From Oribacterium sp. (GTDB lineage Bacteria > Bacillota_A > Clostridia > Lachnospirales > Lachnospiraceae): a stretch of DNA of 51,867 nt. The stretch spans positions 1 through 51,867 of the forward strand of contig SFND01000014.1 of NCBI GenBank assembly GCA_004554245.1. Reading direction: 5' to 3'. The notes under the pieces are model-generated. The model ran no database searches and was not told the DNA's origin. It was given only the letters and a program-made list of their open reading frames with translations. A program made the position numbers and the translations under genes. Positions 16,623-24,403 of the stretch are shown one piece after another. Every line of letters starts with the position of its first letter. Position 1 is the stretch's first letter.

Positions 16623-17753
16623 TCAATGCACATATTTCTCCAGAAAGCGAACGCTCTCACTTCCGGCTGTCCGTGCATCCGGCTTTGACAGTGCTTCGAC
16701 CGCCACTGCGCCTGTATAGGAGATTTCATCCAGCGTTTCAAATATTTCCTTGAAATCCATATGTCCATGTCCATACTTCATATGGCACTGTCTGATCTCG
16801 ATGTTCTCCGACGGTATCACATAGGTATGTCCCATGTAGCGCTTCCCAGACTTGATGGCGATACAGTCATCTCCCAGTGAGAAGTGCACGCCGACAATTT
16901 CCAGATTTTTCACAGATTCAGGATCGATACCATCGGTATTTGGAGATACCTTCGGATTGTTGAGTGCGATATCCAGAATTCGAATATTTTCAGAGAAGTA
17001 CGGATGAACCGTCCACGCCGGACTGTTCTTTATGCTGATCCCCTGGATGGTCACGTCCTTACATCTGTTCAGGAAAATCGACCTCGGACGGAACGCTCCG
17101 CCTGTTTTCTTACGGCCTTCACCTTCCCACCAGTTTTCATAGGACGCATTACCTTCGATGGTTCCTTCTCCACAGATCGTAACATCCGAAACACCGATAC
17201 CCGTGATGATGGATGCGAAGGAATCGAGCGGATTTCCTTCCCAGCTCGCCAGGTTGTATTCCGACGCTTCGTCATAGCTCTGAATCAGTCCCGGAAGAAT
17301 CGGGAAGTACGTACGGTCCGTATAAGCCGACAGCACGGCTCCTTTTCCAAGCTCGAAGATGATATCGCTCTTCATGAAGAGACTGCTGACTTTATAGATG
17401 CCCTCTGGAACATACACACGGCTGTGCGGAGGGCAGCTCAGGATCGCTGCCTGTATGGCCAATGTATCATTATGTACATCGTCACCCCTCGCACCGAAAT
17501 CGCGAACGTTTAACGTGACAAACTCCGGTTCCGTCTGAAATGTCATCTCCGCCGATGTCTGATCTCCTCTGGACAGTGTCAGCCGATACTCCGTGTCCGG
17601 CTTCAGCCCATAGATGGACTGCACCACGCGATCAGATGTCAGCATTGGCTCCCCATCGATGAAAACCGTATAGTTATCCGTGTAGACGATGCCTTCCTCT
17701 ACGAGCTCGATACATACCGCTCTTGAAGATTTCCATATAATCTTAAACTTCAT
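16623..17753 (-). CDS. Chimeric GH28 polygalacturonase truncated onto a sugar epimerase C-terminus
   Basis: 376 residues. Residues 1 to about 330 are a glycoside hydrolase family 28 protein: an N-terminal fibronectin-like segment, NVRDFGARGDD, the catalytic-site strings SPNTDGID and GDDCIAIKSGK. The third GH28 motif should read GHG followed by glycine-rich sequence and another 100 or so residues. Instead, after KYGHG at 16764-16772, the frame continues into HMDFKEIFETLDEISYTG...VRFLEKY, typical of the last helix-strand of TIM-barrel sugar-phosphate isomerases/epimerases. The short identity GHGH at the seam suggests an in-frame deletion joining two neighbouring genes. The product probably cannot fold as a beta-helix enzyme. 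ATG 17753 has GAGGAG 8 nt ahead and lies 1 bp after the upstream stop. Confidence 0.8.
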   Translation of the reverse strand: MKFKIIWKSSRAVCIELVEEGIVYTDNYTVFIDGEPMLTSDRVVQSIYGLKPDTEYRLTLSRGDQTSAEMTFQTEPEFVTLNVRDFGARGDDVHNDTLAIQAAILSCPPHSRVYVPEGIYKVSSLFMKSDIIFELGKGAVLSAYTDRTYFPILPGLIQSYDEASEYNLASWEGNPLDSFASIITGIGVSDVTICGEGTIEGNASYENWWEGEGRKKTGGAFRPRSIFLNRCKDVTIQGISIKNSPAWTVHPYFSENIRILDIALNNPKVSPNTDGIDPESVKNLEIVGVHFSLGDDCIAIKSGKRYMGHTYVIPSENIEIRQCHMKYGHGHMDFKEIFETLDEISYTGAVAVEALSKPDARTAGSESVRFLEKYVH

Positions 17754-17754
17754 C

Positions 17755-18171
17755 TCACATCTCCTCGATATAGTCTTCATACCTTTCGCGAAGCAGCATC
17801 CTGTTTTCGCAGGCGATTCTTATGCTCTCTTTTACGCGTTTCACGGAATCCGGATCCCAGCTCTCAAAGACAGAAAGGTTCTTTTTCAGAACCTTTCTGT
17901 ACTGCATAACCAGATTCATCTTATGATCGAACACCTCTTCATCGATCTCAGCTGCTGTTCTGGCCAGGGCAAGAAGATAAAAGGACAGCTCTTCCTGAGA
18001 AATTCCCGAATGGGGTGCACACACTTTTTCATATGCCTGCGCGAAAATCTTCTGAATATCCTGATAGCCTTCTTTCGCATTCTCCTGCGTCTCATATGCC
18101 GCAATCTCCGGCATTTCAGCGCAGAGTTCCTTCATCGTGAATTCTTTATCCTTCCAGTCTGTCCCTTTCAT
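17755..18171 (-). CDS. Hypothetical alpha-helical protein in the pectin-utilisation remnant
   Basis: 138 residues, predicted almost entirely helical and charged, no signal peptide or membrane segment; I recognise no family. The N-terminus KGTDWKDKEFTMKELCAEM and the repeated Arg/Glu/Lys-rich helices give no catalytic motif. It is spaced 22 bp from the sugar-binding protein remnant upstream and 1 bp from the GH28 chimera downstream, so all three were one operon. It may itself be the rest of a larger protein, because normal transporter permease genes that should sit in such an operon are missing. Confidence 0.6.
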   Translation of the reverse strand: MKGTDWKDKEFTMKELCAEMPEIAAYETQENAKEGYQDIQKIFAQAYEKVCAPHSGISQEELSFYLLALARTAAEIDEEVFDHKMNLVMQYRKVLKKNLSVFESWDPDSVKRVKESIRIACENRMLLRERYEDYIEEM

Positions 18172-18193
18172 CTTCTCACCTTCTCATATGAAC

Positions 18194-19324
18194 TTAGTAC
18201 GCATTCTCTGCGTATACGCTGTTGATATCATCGAGCAGATCCTGTGCAAGCTCTGCCGGATCGTCTCCGTAGCTCAGAGACTCCATGGTCGTGTAGTAGG
18301 AGCCGGTTGTATCCTTCAGAGAAGAGTTCTCAAAGTTCGGATCCAACGGATAGTTGGCATTGGCCATCGCCAGCTTGTTACCCTCATAGGTCAGACCCTT
18401 TAACTGGCCATCTTCCTCGAGAATCTTTTCAGCCGCCTTGTTTACGACCACGCCTCGCTCAACGCCCAGAATCTTAACCGCTTCCGGATCGGACACAAGG
18501 AAGTTGATCAGAAGAGCTGCTTCCTTCTTATGCTGAGAGGATTCTGCAATCGTCCATGCCTGCGAAATCTTATACATACCGGCAACCTTCTTTCCGAATC
18601 CGGTGATGTAATCGCCCAGAACGAATTCCTGACCATCCTGAAGGCCATCTGCAAACTTCTGCTGTGCAGAATCCCACTCGAAGAATCCTGCATACTTACC
18701 ACATGCCCAGTCTGGATTCTTTTCGATGGTATCGACGCCCTGACCCTTCAGATACTCGATGGACGGCAGCACATGATGCTCTTCCAGCGAATTGATCCAC
18801 TCGAGACCCTCTGTAATCTCCTCAACCGTATAGTTGCACTGATTATCGACCGCCCATGGCTTCTCATACTTGGACTCCAGATAGTATACCATCAGCAGGT
18901 AGCGCTCATACTCGAACAGTGCAAGCGGATAATAGTCATCGCCCAGCTTCTCCTTAAAGGTCTCTCCGGCAGCCGTAAGCTCATCGAAGGTCGTCGGAAT
19001 CGCGATACCGGCCTTATCAAAGGTCGTCTTGTTCCAGTAGAAAACCTTACCTGTGGTCGAGATCGGAATCGCCTGCTGTTTTCCGGCGACGACGCAGGTA
19101 TCAAGCGTCGTCTTATCATAATCTGCAAAATTATTAAAGACATCGGCGTAATCATTTAAATCCGCGTACTTGCTTCCATCCGAAGAGAACTGATACAGCC
19201 AGTTCCAGTTCGTCTGCATGACATCTGCGGATGCACCCGCCACGAGGCTCGTCGAAATCTTCTCGGTCCAGCCGTTCCATGCACCGTACTCGCACTCTAC
19301 CTTGATATCCGGATAAGCCTCTAT
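18194..19324 (-). pseudogene. Sugar ABC transporter substrate-binding protein, 5' end lost at a REP-like element
   Basis: About 375 codons of an extracellular solute-binding protein family 1. Recognisable parts are AYPDIKVECEYGAWNGWTEKI, TGKVFYWNKTTFDKAGI, PTTFDEL and SQHKKEAALLINFLVSD. The frame is open up to TAA at 19325-19327, which lies in the REP-like repeat; there is no start codon with a ribosome site, and the lipoprotein signal plus roughly the first 40-60 residues are absent. A GTG at 19243 would skip further conserved sequence. The upstream boundary coincides exactly with the repeat. The original protein probably delivered a pectin-derived oligosaccharide to permeases that are no longer here. 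Confidence 0.8.
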
Positions 19325-19410
19325 TTAATGGGGTCTGACCCCATTAAATTTTTCTAAACTAAAAATAAACTGAAGTTTATGGGGTCAGACCCCCTTACGA
19401 AATTCTTAAG
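19325..19410. repeat. REP-like palindrome pair abutting the truncated gene
   Basis: TTTAATGGGGTCTGACCCCA, then TTTTTCTAAACT, TAAACTGAAGTTTA, GGGGTCAGACCCCC and CTTACGAAATTCTTAAG. Compared with the copy at 13943 it is inverted. The final CTTACGAAATTCTTAAG is shared with the copy at 48017. Confidence 0.85.
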
Positions 19411-19420
19411 ATACAACTTC

Positions 19421-19456
19421 AAACGTCCCCGGCACCAAAATATGCCAGGGACGTTT
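19421..19456. terminator. Terminator-like hairpin between two REP-like copies
   Basis: AAACGTCCCCGGCA and TGCCAGGGACGTTT pair over 14 bp with one mismatch; TCTCTTTT follows on the plus strand. It may end transcription of the ddl gene (minus) or be part of the repeat cluster. Confidence 0.55.
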
Positions 19457-19477
19457 CTCTTTTGCTTCTTTATTTGT

Positions 19478-19507
19478 TATGGGGTCAGACCCCCCTTACG
19501 AAATCCC
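19478..19507. repeat. REP-like half element at the ddl stop codon
   Basis: TTATGGGGTCAGACCCCCC followed by TTACGAAATCCCTCAG, whose end includes the ddl stop codon. It is a single half of the composite seen at 19325. Confidence 0.75.
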
Positions 19508-20452
19508 TCAGCCGCGCTTCGCGTGGAGGCCGAAGTCGATGATCTTCGCGACGAGCTCCGGAAAGCTGATGCCGGCGACGCGGGCCGCGTCCGGGACGAG
19601 GCTCATCGCGGTCATGCCCGGGAGGGTGTTGACCTCGAGGACGATCGGGCCGCTCGCACCGACGATGAAGTCGATGCGGGATACGCCGCAGAGGTTCAGC
19701 TTACGGTAGACCTTCTTCGCGATCTCGATGGCCGCCGTGCGATCCGCCTCACGGATCCGCGCCGGGATGATGTGGTGGCAGAGCCCCTGCGTATACTTCG
19801 CCTTATAGTCGTAGAACTCACGTTCTGAAGTTATCTCGATCTCCGGCAGCACCTGGAGCTCCTCGTTGCCGATGATCGGCACCGTGATCTCCGTGCCCGC
19901 CACGAACTTCTCCGCGAGCAGCTGGTCCTCATAGGAGAAGATGTCCTCGATGGCCTGCGGCAGCGCCGACGCCTCCTTCACGATCTCGACGCCGATGCTG
20001 GAGCCCTGGCATGGTGCCTTCAGCACCGCCGGCAGTCCGATCTTCTCGACGATCCGCGCCGCGATCTCGTCCACCGTCATCTCGCTCTTATGCACCGCGA
20101 TATACTCCGACGTCGGAAGTCCCGCCGCCTTCAGCATATTCTTCGTATAGATCTTATCCATGCCGACCGCACTCGCGCCGACACCCGGACCGGTATACGG
20201 AATCCCCGCAAGCTCCAGCACACCCTGGATGCAGCCGTCCTCGCCGCCCTTGCCATGCAGCGCGAGGTACGCGATCTCCGGTTTCATCGCGAGGAGCTCG
20301 CCGATGTTGTCATGGTGCAGATCAAACAGCGTCACATCCGTGAAGCCATACTCCTTCAGCGCCTCAAACACCGCCTGTCCACTCCGAAGCGAGATCTCCC
20401 GCTCCGTCGAAATCCCGCCATATACCACCACGATCTTCAGATCCTTATTCAT
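19508..20452 (-). CDS. ddl: D-alanine--D-alanine ligase
   Basis: 314 residues, ATP-grasp enzyme that joins two D-alanines for peptidoglycan. Visible are GGISTEREISLRSG at the N-terminus, LHGKGGEDGCIQGVLEL, YTGPGVGASAVGMDK, QGSSIGVEIVKEA for the ATP loop and SRIDFIVG...LEVNTLPGMTAMS for the Mg2+ and substrate site. The usual (K)P.(N/E)GSS.G loop reads APCQGSSIG here, with an unusual Cys-Gln. The product is about 40 residues shorter than many Ddl proteins, as in the short Firmicute/Proteobacterial type. AAGGAGATGAAGCT precedes the ATG. It is a single gene whose end is overlapped by a REP-like half element. Confidence 0.92.
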   Translation of the reverse strand: MNKDLKIVVVYGGISTEREISLRSGQAVFEALKEYGFTDVTLFDLHHDNIGELLAMKPEIAYLALHGKGGEDGCIQGVLELAGIPYTGPGVGASAVGMDKIYTKNMLKAAGLPTSEYIAVHKSEMTVDEIAARIVEKIGLPAVLKAPCQGSSIGVEIVKEASALPQAIEDIFSYEDQLLAEKFVAGTEITVPIIGNEELQVLPEIEITSEREFYDYKAKYTQGLCHHIIPARIREADRTAAIEIAKKVYRKLNLCGVSRIDFIVGASGPIVLEVNTLPGMTAMSLVPDAARVAGISFPELVAKIIDFGLHAKRG

Positions 20453-20555
20453 AGCTTCATCTCCTTCAGAATATTAAGCCGATTATAGCGCACGCCCATT
20501 CATGCGTAAAATGATTTATATCTCTATTATTGATGCGGCAGGCGCATAAGCGTGC

Positions 20556-21788
20556 TCACGGATTACACCGTTTGCACGGCGCATAGCCCTCGCTGATGAT
20601 CTGCTCCCGTGACTCGTTCACATCTTTCCGATTTTTCGGGCTGATCGTTTCCACACTCGAGCAGCTCGGCAGGTGGAACTTGTGGCTGTTCGTGTTCAGC
20701 ACATAGCTCCCCGCCGTCGTGCCCGCACCCGCTGCGCCATCTGCGTTCCCGCCGCCTGCATTGGCCGACGCGATGGCCACGGCGTTCTTCGCAGTGCTGA
20801 AGTTGATCGTCTGGCCGTCACTGACGGCAGTGATTTCACCCTGCATATCGGTGCGGAAGGTCGTGACACCTGCATCCCGCAGCCGCGACAGCACCGCCTC
20901 CGTAGGATGACCGTAGCTGTTGCCGGCACCGACGGAAATCACGGCATACTGCGGAGCGACTGCCCGCAGGAACGGATAGGAGGTCGAGGTATCCGAGCCG
21001 TGATGGCCGACCTTCAGCACGGTACTCTGAAGGTTCACACCGCTATTCAGAAGATCCTGCTCCTCCGCGCGCTCCGCATCGCCCGTAAAGAGGAAGGAGG
21101 TCGCACCGAAGCTCACTTTCAGAACGATCGAGTTATCATTGCTGTCCTCCGCACGGTGTAGCGGCCCGAGGATCTGAATCTGCGCACCGCCGAGTGCGAA
21201 GGTCTCGCCCGCCGTCGGCACCGTGATCTGCTTACCCCGCTGCGCCAGATACTTCACGAAGCTCTGGAATGTCTCCGTCGTGCCTGTCGTCTCCGGGCAG
21301 TAAGCTGTCCCGACCGACGCATAGTTCAGCGCACCCGAGAGCCCGCCGATGTGGTCGGCATCTACATGCGTCGCCACGATCACATCGAGATAGCTGAGGC
21401 CATGCTGCTGCAGCCACGCATATATATAGGAAGATTTCTCCGGCTTGCCGCCATCGATCAGCATCGACTGACCGCCGCACTGAATCACCGCCGCGTCGCC
21501 CTGCCCGACATCAAGCCAGGTCACCGTCAGCGTCCCCGCCTGCGCGATCCCTGTGTTCCCGGTCGCCTGCGCTGCCCCGGCACGGCCACTATCCTGCCCG
21601 CCGCCTGCATTGCCCGCCTGCGTGGCGGCTTCCTCCGAAGCCGGCGATGTCGCCGCCTGCGCCACATGCTCTCCACTCTCCGGCTGTCCCGACGTCTGCA
21701 GGACCAGCACCGCTGCGAGCACACAAAAAACGGACAGGAGCACTGCACCCATCCGCTTCATCCGATTTCTACCCCTCTGTTTTTTCAT
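20556..21788 (-). CDS. Secreted ComEC/Rec2-like metallo-beta-lactamase protein with Ada-type C-terminal domain
   Basis: 410 residues. A signal/membrane anchor (about residues 13-31) is followed by an Ala/Gly-rich linker to about 85. The metallo-beta-lactamase domain (about 88-335) has WLDVGQGDAAVI, THVDADHIGG (metal ligands), FTGDAE and LKVGHHGSDTS. A second Ala/Gly linker (about 335-358) leads to a small C-terminal domain with HLPSCSSV and YAPCKRCNP, matching the Ada-like zinc-binding module common at the end of such proteins. ComEC-like nuclease domains degrade or process DNA during uptake, but free secreted versions are uncharacterised. The CTGCATTGGCC repeat lies in the second linker (20756), and a one-mismatch copy in the first (21605). 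Confidence 0.85.
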   Translation of the reverse strand: MKKQRGRNRMKRMGAVLLSVFCVLAAVLVLQTSGQPESGEHVAQAATSPASEEAATQAGNAGGGQDSGRAGAAQATGNTGIAQAGTLTVTWLDVGQGDAAVIQCGGQSMLIDGGKPEKSSYIYAWLQQHGLSYLDVIVATHVDADHIGGLSGALNYASVGTAYCPETTGTTETFQSFVKYLAQRGKQITVPTAGETFALGGAQIQILGPLHRAEDSNDNSIVLKVSFGATSFLFTGDAERAEEQDLLNSGVNLQSTVLKVGHHGSDTSTSYPFLRAVAPQYAVISVGAGNSYGHPTEAVLSRLRDAGVTTFRTDMQGEITAVSDGQTINFSTAKNAVAIASANAGGGNADGAAGAGTTAGSYVLNTNSHKFHLPSCSSVETISPKNRKDVNESREQIISEGYAPCKRCNP

Positions 21789-21993
21789 ACCATGATGCCT
21801 TCTTTCTTCTGCTGCACATATTCTAGCGCGACCATCCCCTCCATGTCCACGTGTTTTCAGACACACCACTGCATCATTTCCCCTCTTGTGTTACTGTTCG
21901 CTCGTGGCTCGGCGGACAGCAGCCGGAATCCGAGCCACGCCTGCACATCATCGATTCTGCACAAATACTGATACAATTTTCACATCCGATTCC

Positions 21994-22253
21994 ATGCGCT
22001 CCCTCGACTTTTTCGGGTATCAATATCGTCTGCTGAAGTCCGCTTCCCCATGGGATCCGACCTACGTCGAGTTCTATCGCTCTGAGAAGACGCTCGTGGA
22101 TCCGGTCTCCCACTGGTTCTCTCTCGGTGGCGATCTCTGGGAGCTCCAGCTCATGCCGAACAGCGCCTGGGCAGCGAGCACAGCAGCTACGGACGCCTCT
22201 TCTATGTGCTCATCGAGGATGAAGCGAAGCACCAGAAGTACTATACGCTATGA
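21994..22253 (+). pseudogene. Frameshifted small hypothetical gene
   Basis: From ATG 21994 one frame reads MRSLDFFGYQYRLLKS and continues through YVEFYRSEKTLVDPVSHWFSLGGDLWELQLMPNS. The natural continuation (GSEHSSYGRLFYVLIEDEAKH) is in another frame and ends at TGA 22253. One indel near 22160-22170 joins two halves of a protein of about 85 residues. I do not recognise the family. A terminator follows at 22272. The rest of 21789-22338 shows no other gene. Confidence 0.55.
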
Positions 22254-22271
22254 TGTAAAAGGTAGGGACCC

Positions 22272-22316
22272 GGAGGGCAGCCATCGAATACACTGTGTAT
22301 TCGGTGCCTGCCCTCC
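22272..22316. terminator. Terminator between the small pseudogene and alsS
   Basis: GGAGGGCAG...CGAATACAC and GTGTATTCG...CTGCCCTCC form an interrupted 18-bp stem between convergent units, 22 bp after the alsS stop. Confidence 0.75.
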
Positions 22317-22338
22317 AGACTCCTGTCTTTTCTGTAAC

Positions 22339-23982
22339 TTACAGGCTCTTCAGCTCTGCGCTGAGCTCTTCATTCGCGGAGTAATCCACCGGCGTGTCGA
22401 TGATCACCGGTACCTTCTCCTCGAAGCCCTTCCGAATCGCTTCGCTGAGCTCCGCTGCAGAGTTCACACGCACACCCTTACAGTGCATCGCCTCCGCGAG
22501 CGCCACGAAATCCGGATTCGTGAAATCAACGAAGGCCGCACGACCATACTGCTCCTCTTCCTTCCACTTGATGAGACCGTACTCGCTGTCATGGAAGATC
22601 ACGACGACGAAGTTCACACCGAGCCGTACCGCGGTCTCCAGCTCCTGCGAGTTCATCATGAAGCCACCATCGCCCGTCGCCACCAGCACACGACGCTCCG
22701 GATAAACCAGCTTCGCCGCGACGGCACTCGGCACGCCGATGCCCATGCTTGCGAAGCCGTTCGAGATGATACAGGTCTCCGGCTTGTAGCAGCCATACAG
22801 ACGACCGATCCACATCTTATGCGCACCGACATCCGAGATCAGGATGTCCTCCGGATCGGAAAGTGCCTTTCGGATATCCGCCACGATGCGCTGCGGCTTC
22901 ATCGGGAAGGCATCTGACTGCACCGCCTCCTCGATGGACTCCTCGAAGCGCTCCTTGATAGCGAAGGCCCAGGTCGGCTCCTCCTTCGCCTCCATCAGCT
23001 TCCCGAGACGCGCGAGCGAGGAATCGATCTCACCATTCACCTGGACCTCGCACTGGTAGTACTTACTGATATCCGCCTGCCAGTTCGAGATATGCACGAT
23101 CCGATGATTCCGCTCCGCGTTCCACTTCGACGGCTTCAGCTCCATCAGATCATAGCCGATACAGATGACGAGATCCGCCTCCTCGAACAGCCGATTTACA
23201 TAGTCCCGCTGCGGGATACCGATGGTCATCATGGAGTAGCGGTTGTCCGCCGAGACGATGCCCTTCGCCATCATCGTGTTCACCACCGGAATGTGCAGCT
23301 TCTCCGCAAACTTCGTGATCACCTGGGACGACGCATAGTGAACTGCATTGTTGCCGACGAAAATCAGTGGCTTCCGCGCCGTACGGATCGACTCCGCCGC
23401 CATCTGGATCTGCGACTCCTCGGCCTCCTGCTGGCAGACCGCATCCTTCATCAGCGGCATCTCGAGCCCACTCACCTGCATCTTCGCGATATCCACCGGG
23501 AGGTCAATGTGGGCGGCCCCCATGCGACCGGCACCACCCTCCGCGTACTTGAAGGCGAGACGGACGATTTCATTGACCGTATCCGGACGCATGACCAGCT
23601 TCGTACGCTTCGTGATCGGCTCGAAGATCTTCGCAAGGTCGAGATTCTGATGGCTCGTGAGATGCATCTGATCCGAGCTGACCTGACCGGTGATCGCCAC
23701 GAGCGGCGCACCATCGAGATTCGCATCCGCCACGCCCGTCACGAGATTCGTCGCGCCCGGTCCCAGCGTCGCAAGGCACACGCCCGCCTTCCCAGTGAGT
23801 CGCCCATACACATCCGCCATGAACGCTGCGCCCTGCTCATGCCGCACCACGACGAAATGGAGCCGCGGCTCGTCCGCGATCGCCTGCACAAGCTCCAGAT
23901 TTTCCTCCCCCGGGATACCGAAGATGTACTTCACACCCTCCGTCACCAGACACTCCACCATTAGTTTCGCCGCTGTACGCAT
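22339..23982 (-). CDS. alsS: Acetolactate synthase, catabolic type
   Basis: 547 residues; joins two pyruvates to 2-acetolactate using thiamine diphosphate. The catalytic glutamate lies in VRHEQGAAFMADVYGR, and the TPP/Mg2+ motif is GDGGFMMNSQELETAVRLG...HDSEYGLIKWKEE. The single-chain length, the EEEQYGR region and the lack of a neighbouring regulatory subunit gene fit the FAD-independent catabolic AlsS/BudB type rather than IlvB, although isoleucine/valine synthesis cannot be excluded. ATG 23982 has GGAGGAGAG upstream; an ATG five codons earlier overlaps that site. It is preceded by an extended -10 promoter and a leader with an intrinsic terminator (24008-24042). Confidence 0.88.
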   Translation of the reverse strand: MRTAAKLMVECLVTEGVKYIFGIPGEENLELVQAIADEPRLHFVVVRHEQGAAFMADVYGRLTGKAGVCLATLGPGATNLVTGVADANLDGAPLVAITGQVSSDQMHLTSHQNLDLAKIFEPITKRTKLVMRPDTVNEIVRLAFKYAEGGAGRMGAAHIDLPVDIAKMQVSGLEMPLMKDAVCQQEAEESQIQMAAESIRTARKPLIFVGNNAVHYASSQVITKFAEKLHIPVVNTMMAKGIVSADNRYSMMTIGIPQRDYVNRLFEEADLVICIGYDLMELKPSKWNAERNHRIVHISNWQADISKYYQCEVQVNGEIDSSLARLGKLMEAKEEPTWAFAIKERFEESIEEAVQSDAFPMKPQRIVADIRKALSDPEDILISDVGAHKMWIGRLYGCYKPETCIISNGFASMGIGVPSAVAAKLVYPERRVLVATGDGGFMMNSQELETAVRLGVNFVVVIFHDSEYGLIKWKEEEQYGRAAFVDFTNPDFVALAEAMHCKGVRVNSAAELSEAIRKGFEEKVPVIIDTPVDYSANEELSAELKSL

Positions 23983-24007
23983 AACGCTCTCCTCCATCCA
24001 GCATCAC

Positions 24008-24042
24008 AAAAAGGCGCTCCAGGAAAAACCTGAAGCGCCCTT
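24008..24042 (-). terminator. Terminator in the alsS leader (possible attenuator)
   Basis: Minus strand GGCGCTTCAGG, loop TTTTT, CCTGGAGCGCC, then TTTTTG: an 11-bp stem with one G-T pair, 25 bp before the alsS start and about 55 bp after the presumed transcription start. Confidence 0.65.
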
Positions 24043-24100
24043 GCTTAAAATCACTTTATCATCTTCATTTTATGCCTGATACATCATCAAGCATTTCTGA

Positions 24101-24109
24101 ATTATAGCA
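24101..24109 (-). promoter_or_regulatory. Extended -10 promoter of alsS
   Basis: Minus strand TGCTATAAT, identical to the element before the pilus operon. Transcription would start near 24095. Confidence 0.5.
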
Positions 24110-24191
24110 CGCAGATACTGATAATTCCATGCGTGCACAATTCAATTTCGATATCGGAGTCATAACAGGGCGTTGCTTTTCTAATTTCTGC

Positions 24192-24220
24192 TTTACAGAA
24201 ATTGAACTCACTGATATATT
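24192..24220 (+). promoter_or_regulatory. Promoter of the riboswitch-gcdB unit
   Basis: -35 TTTACA (24192-24197), 17-bp spacer, -10 TATATT (24215-24220). The expected start (about 24227-24230) coincides with the first base pair of the riboswitch. Confidence 0.65.
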
Positions 24221-24229
24221 TGATTCCAG

Positions 24230-24340
24230 CAAAGGGGAGTAAAGGGCAGTCATCTCGGATCGGTTTGGGGCGCGACTGCTGCATGGCAGCGTCAGCACGG
24301 CGGAAACGCCCGATGTCATGTGTTCGCTTGAGACTTTTGT
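24230..24340 (+). promoter_or_regulatory. yybP-ykoY (manganese) riboswitch aptamer
   Basis: The 5' part has CAAAGGGGAGTA and the 3' part GCTTGAGACTTTTG; CAAAGG (24230) pairs with CTTTTG (24334) as helix P1. The second conserved loop appears as GCGTCAGCACGGCGGAAAC followed by GCCCG, matching the TCA...A-CGG...GAAAC...CCG pattern of the family. These are the fixed features of the Mn2+-sensing yybP-ykoY class. Binding would hold the GAGACTTTTG strand in P1 and so prevent the following terminator, i.e. switch the gene on with Mn2+. Confidence 0.78.
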
Positions 24341-24374
24341 CACAGTTTAGGTCTGTGGCAGGGTCTCTTTTTTT
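24330..24374 (+). terminator. Riboswitch-controlled terminator
   Basis: GAGAC (24330) pairs with GTCTC (24363), with an inner CACAG/CTGTG stem, and TTTTTTT follows. The 5' arm overlaps the P1 strand of the aptamer, so the two structures exclude each other. Confidence 0.65.
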
Positions 24375-24403
24375 CTGCCACGATGTTTTTCAGGAGGTAG
24401 AAC

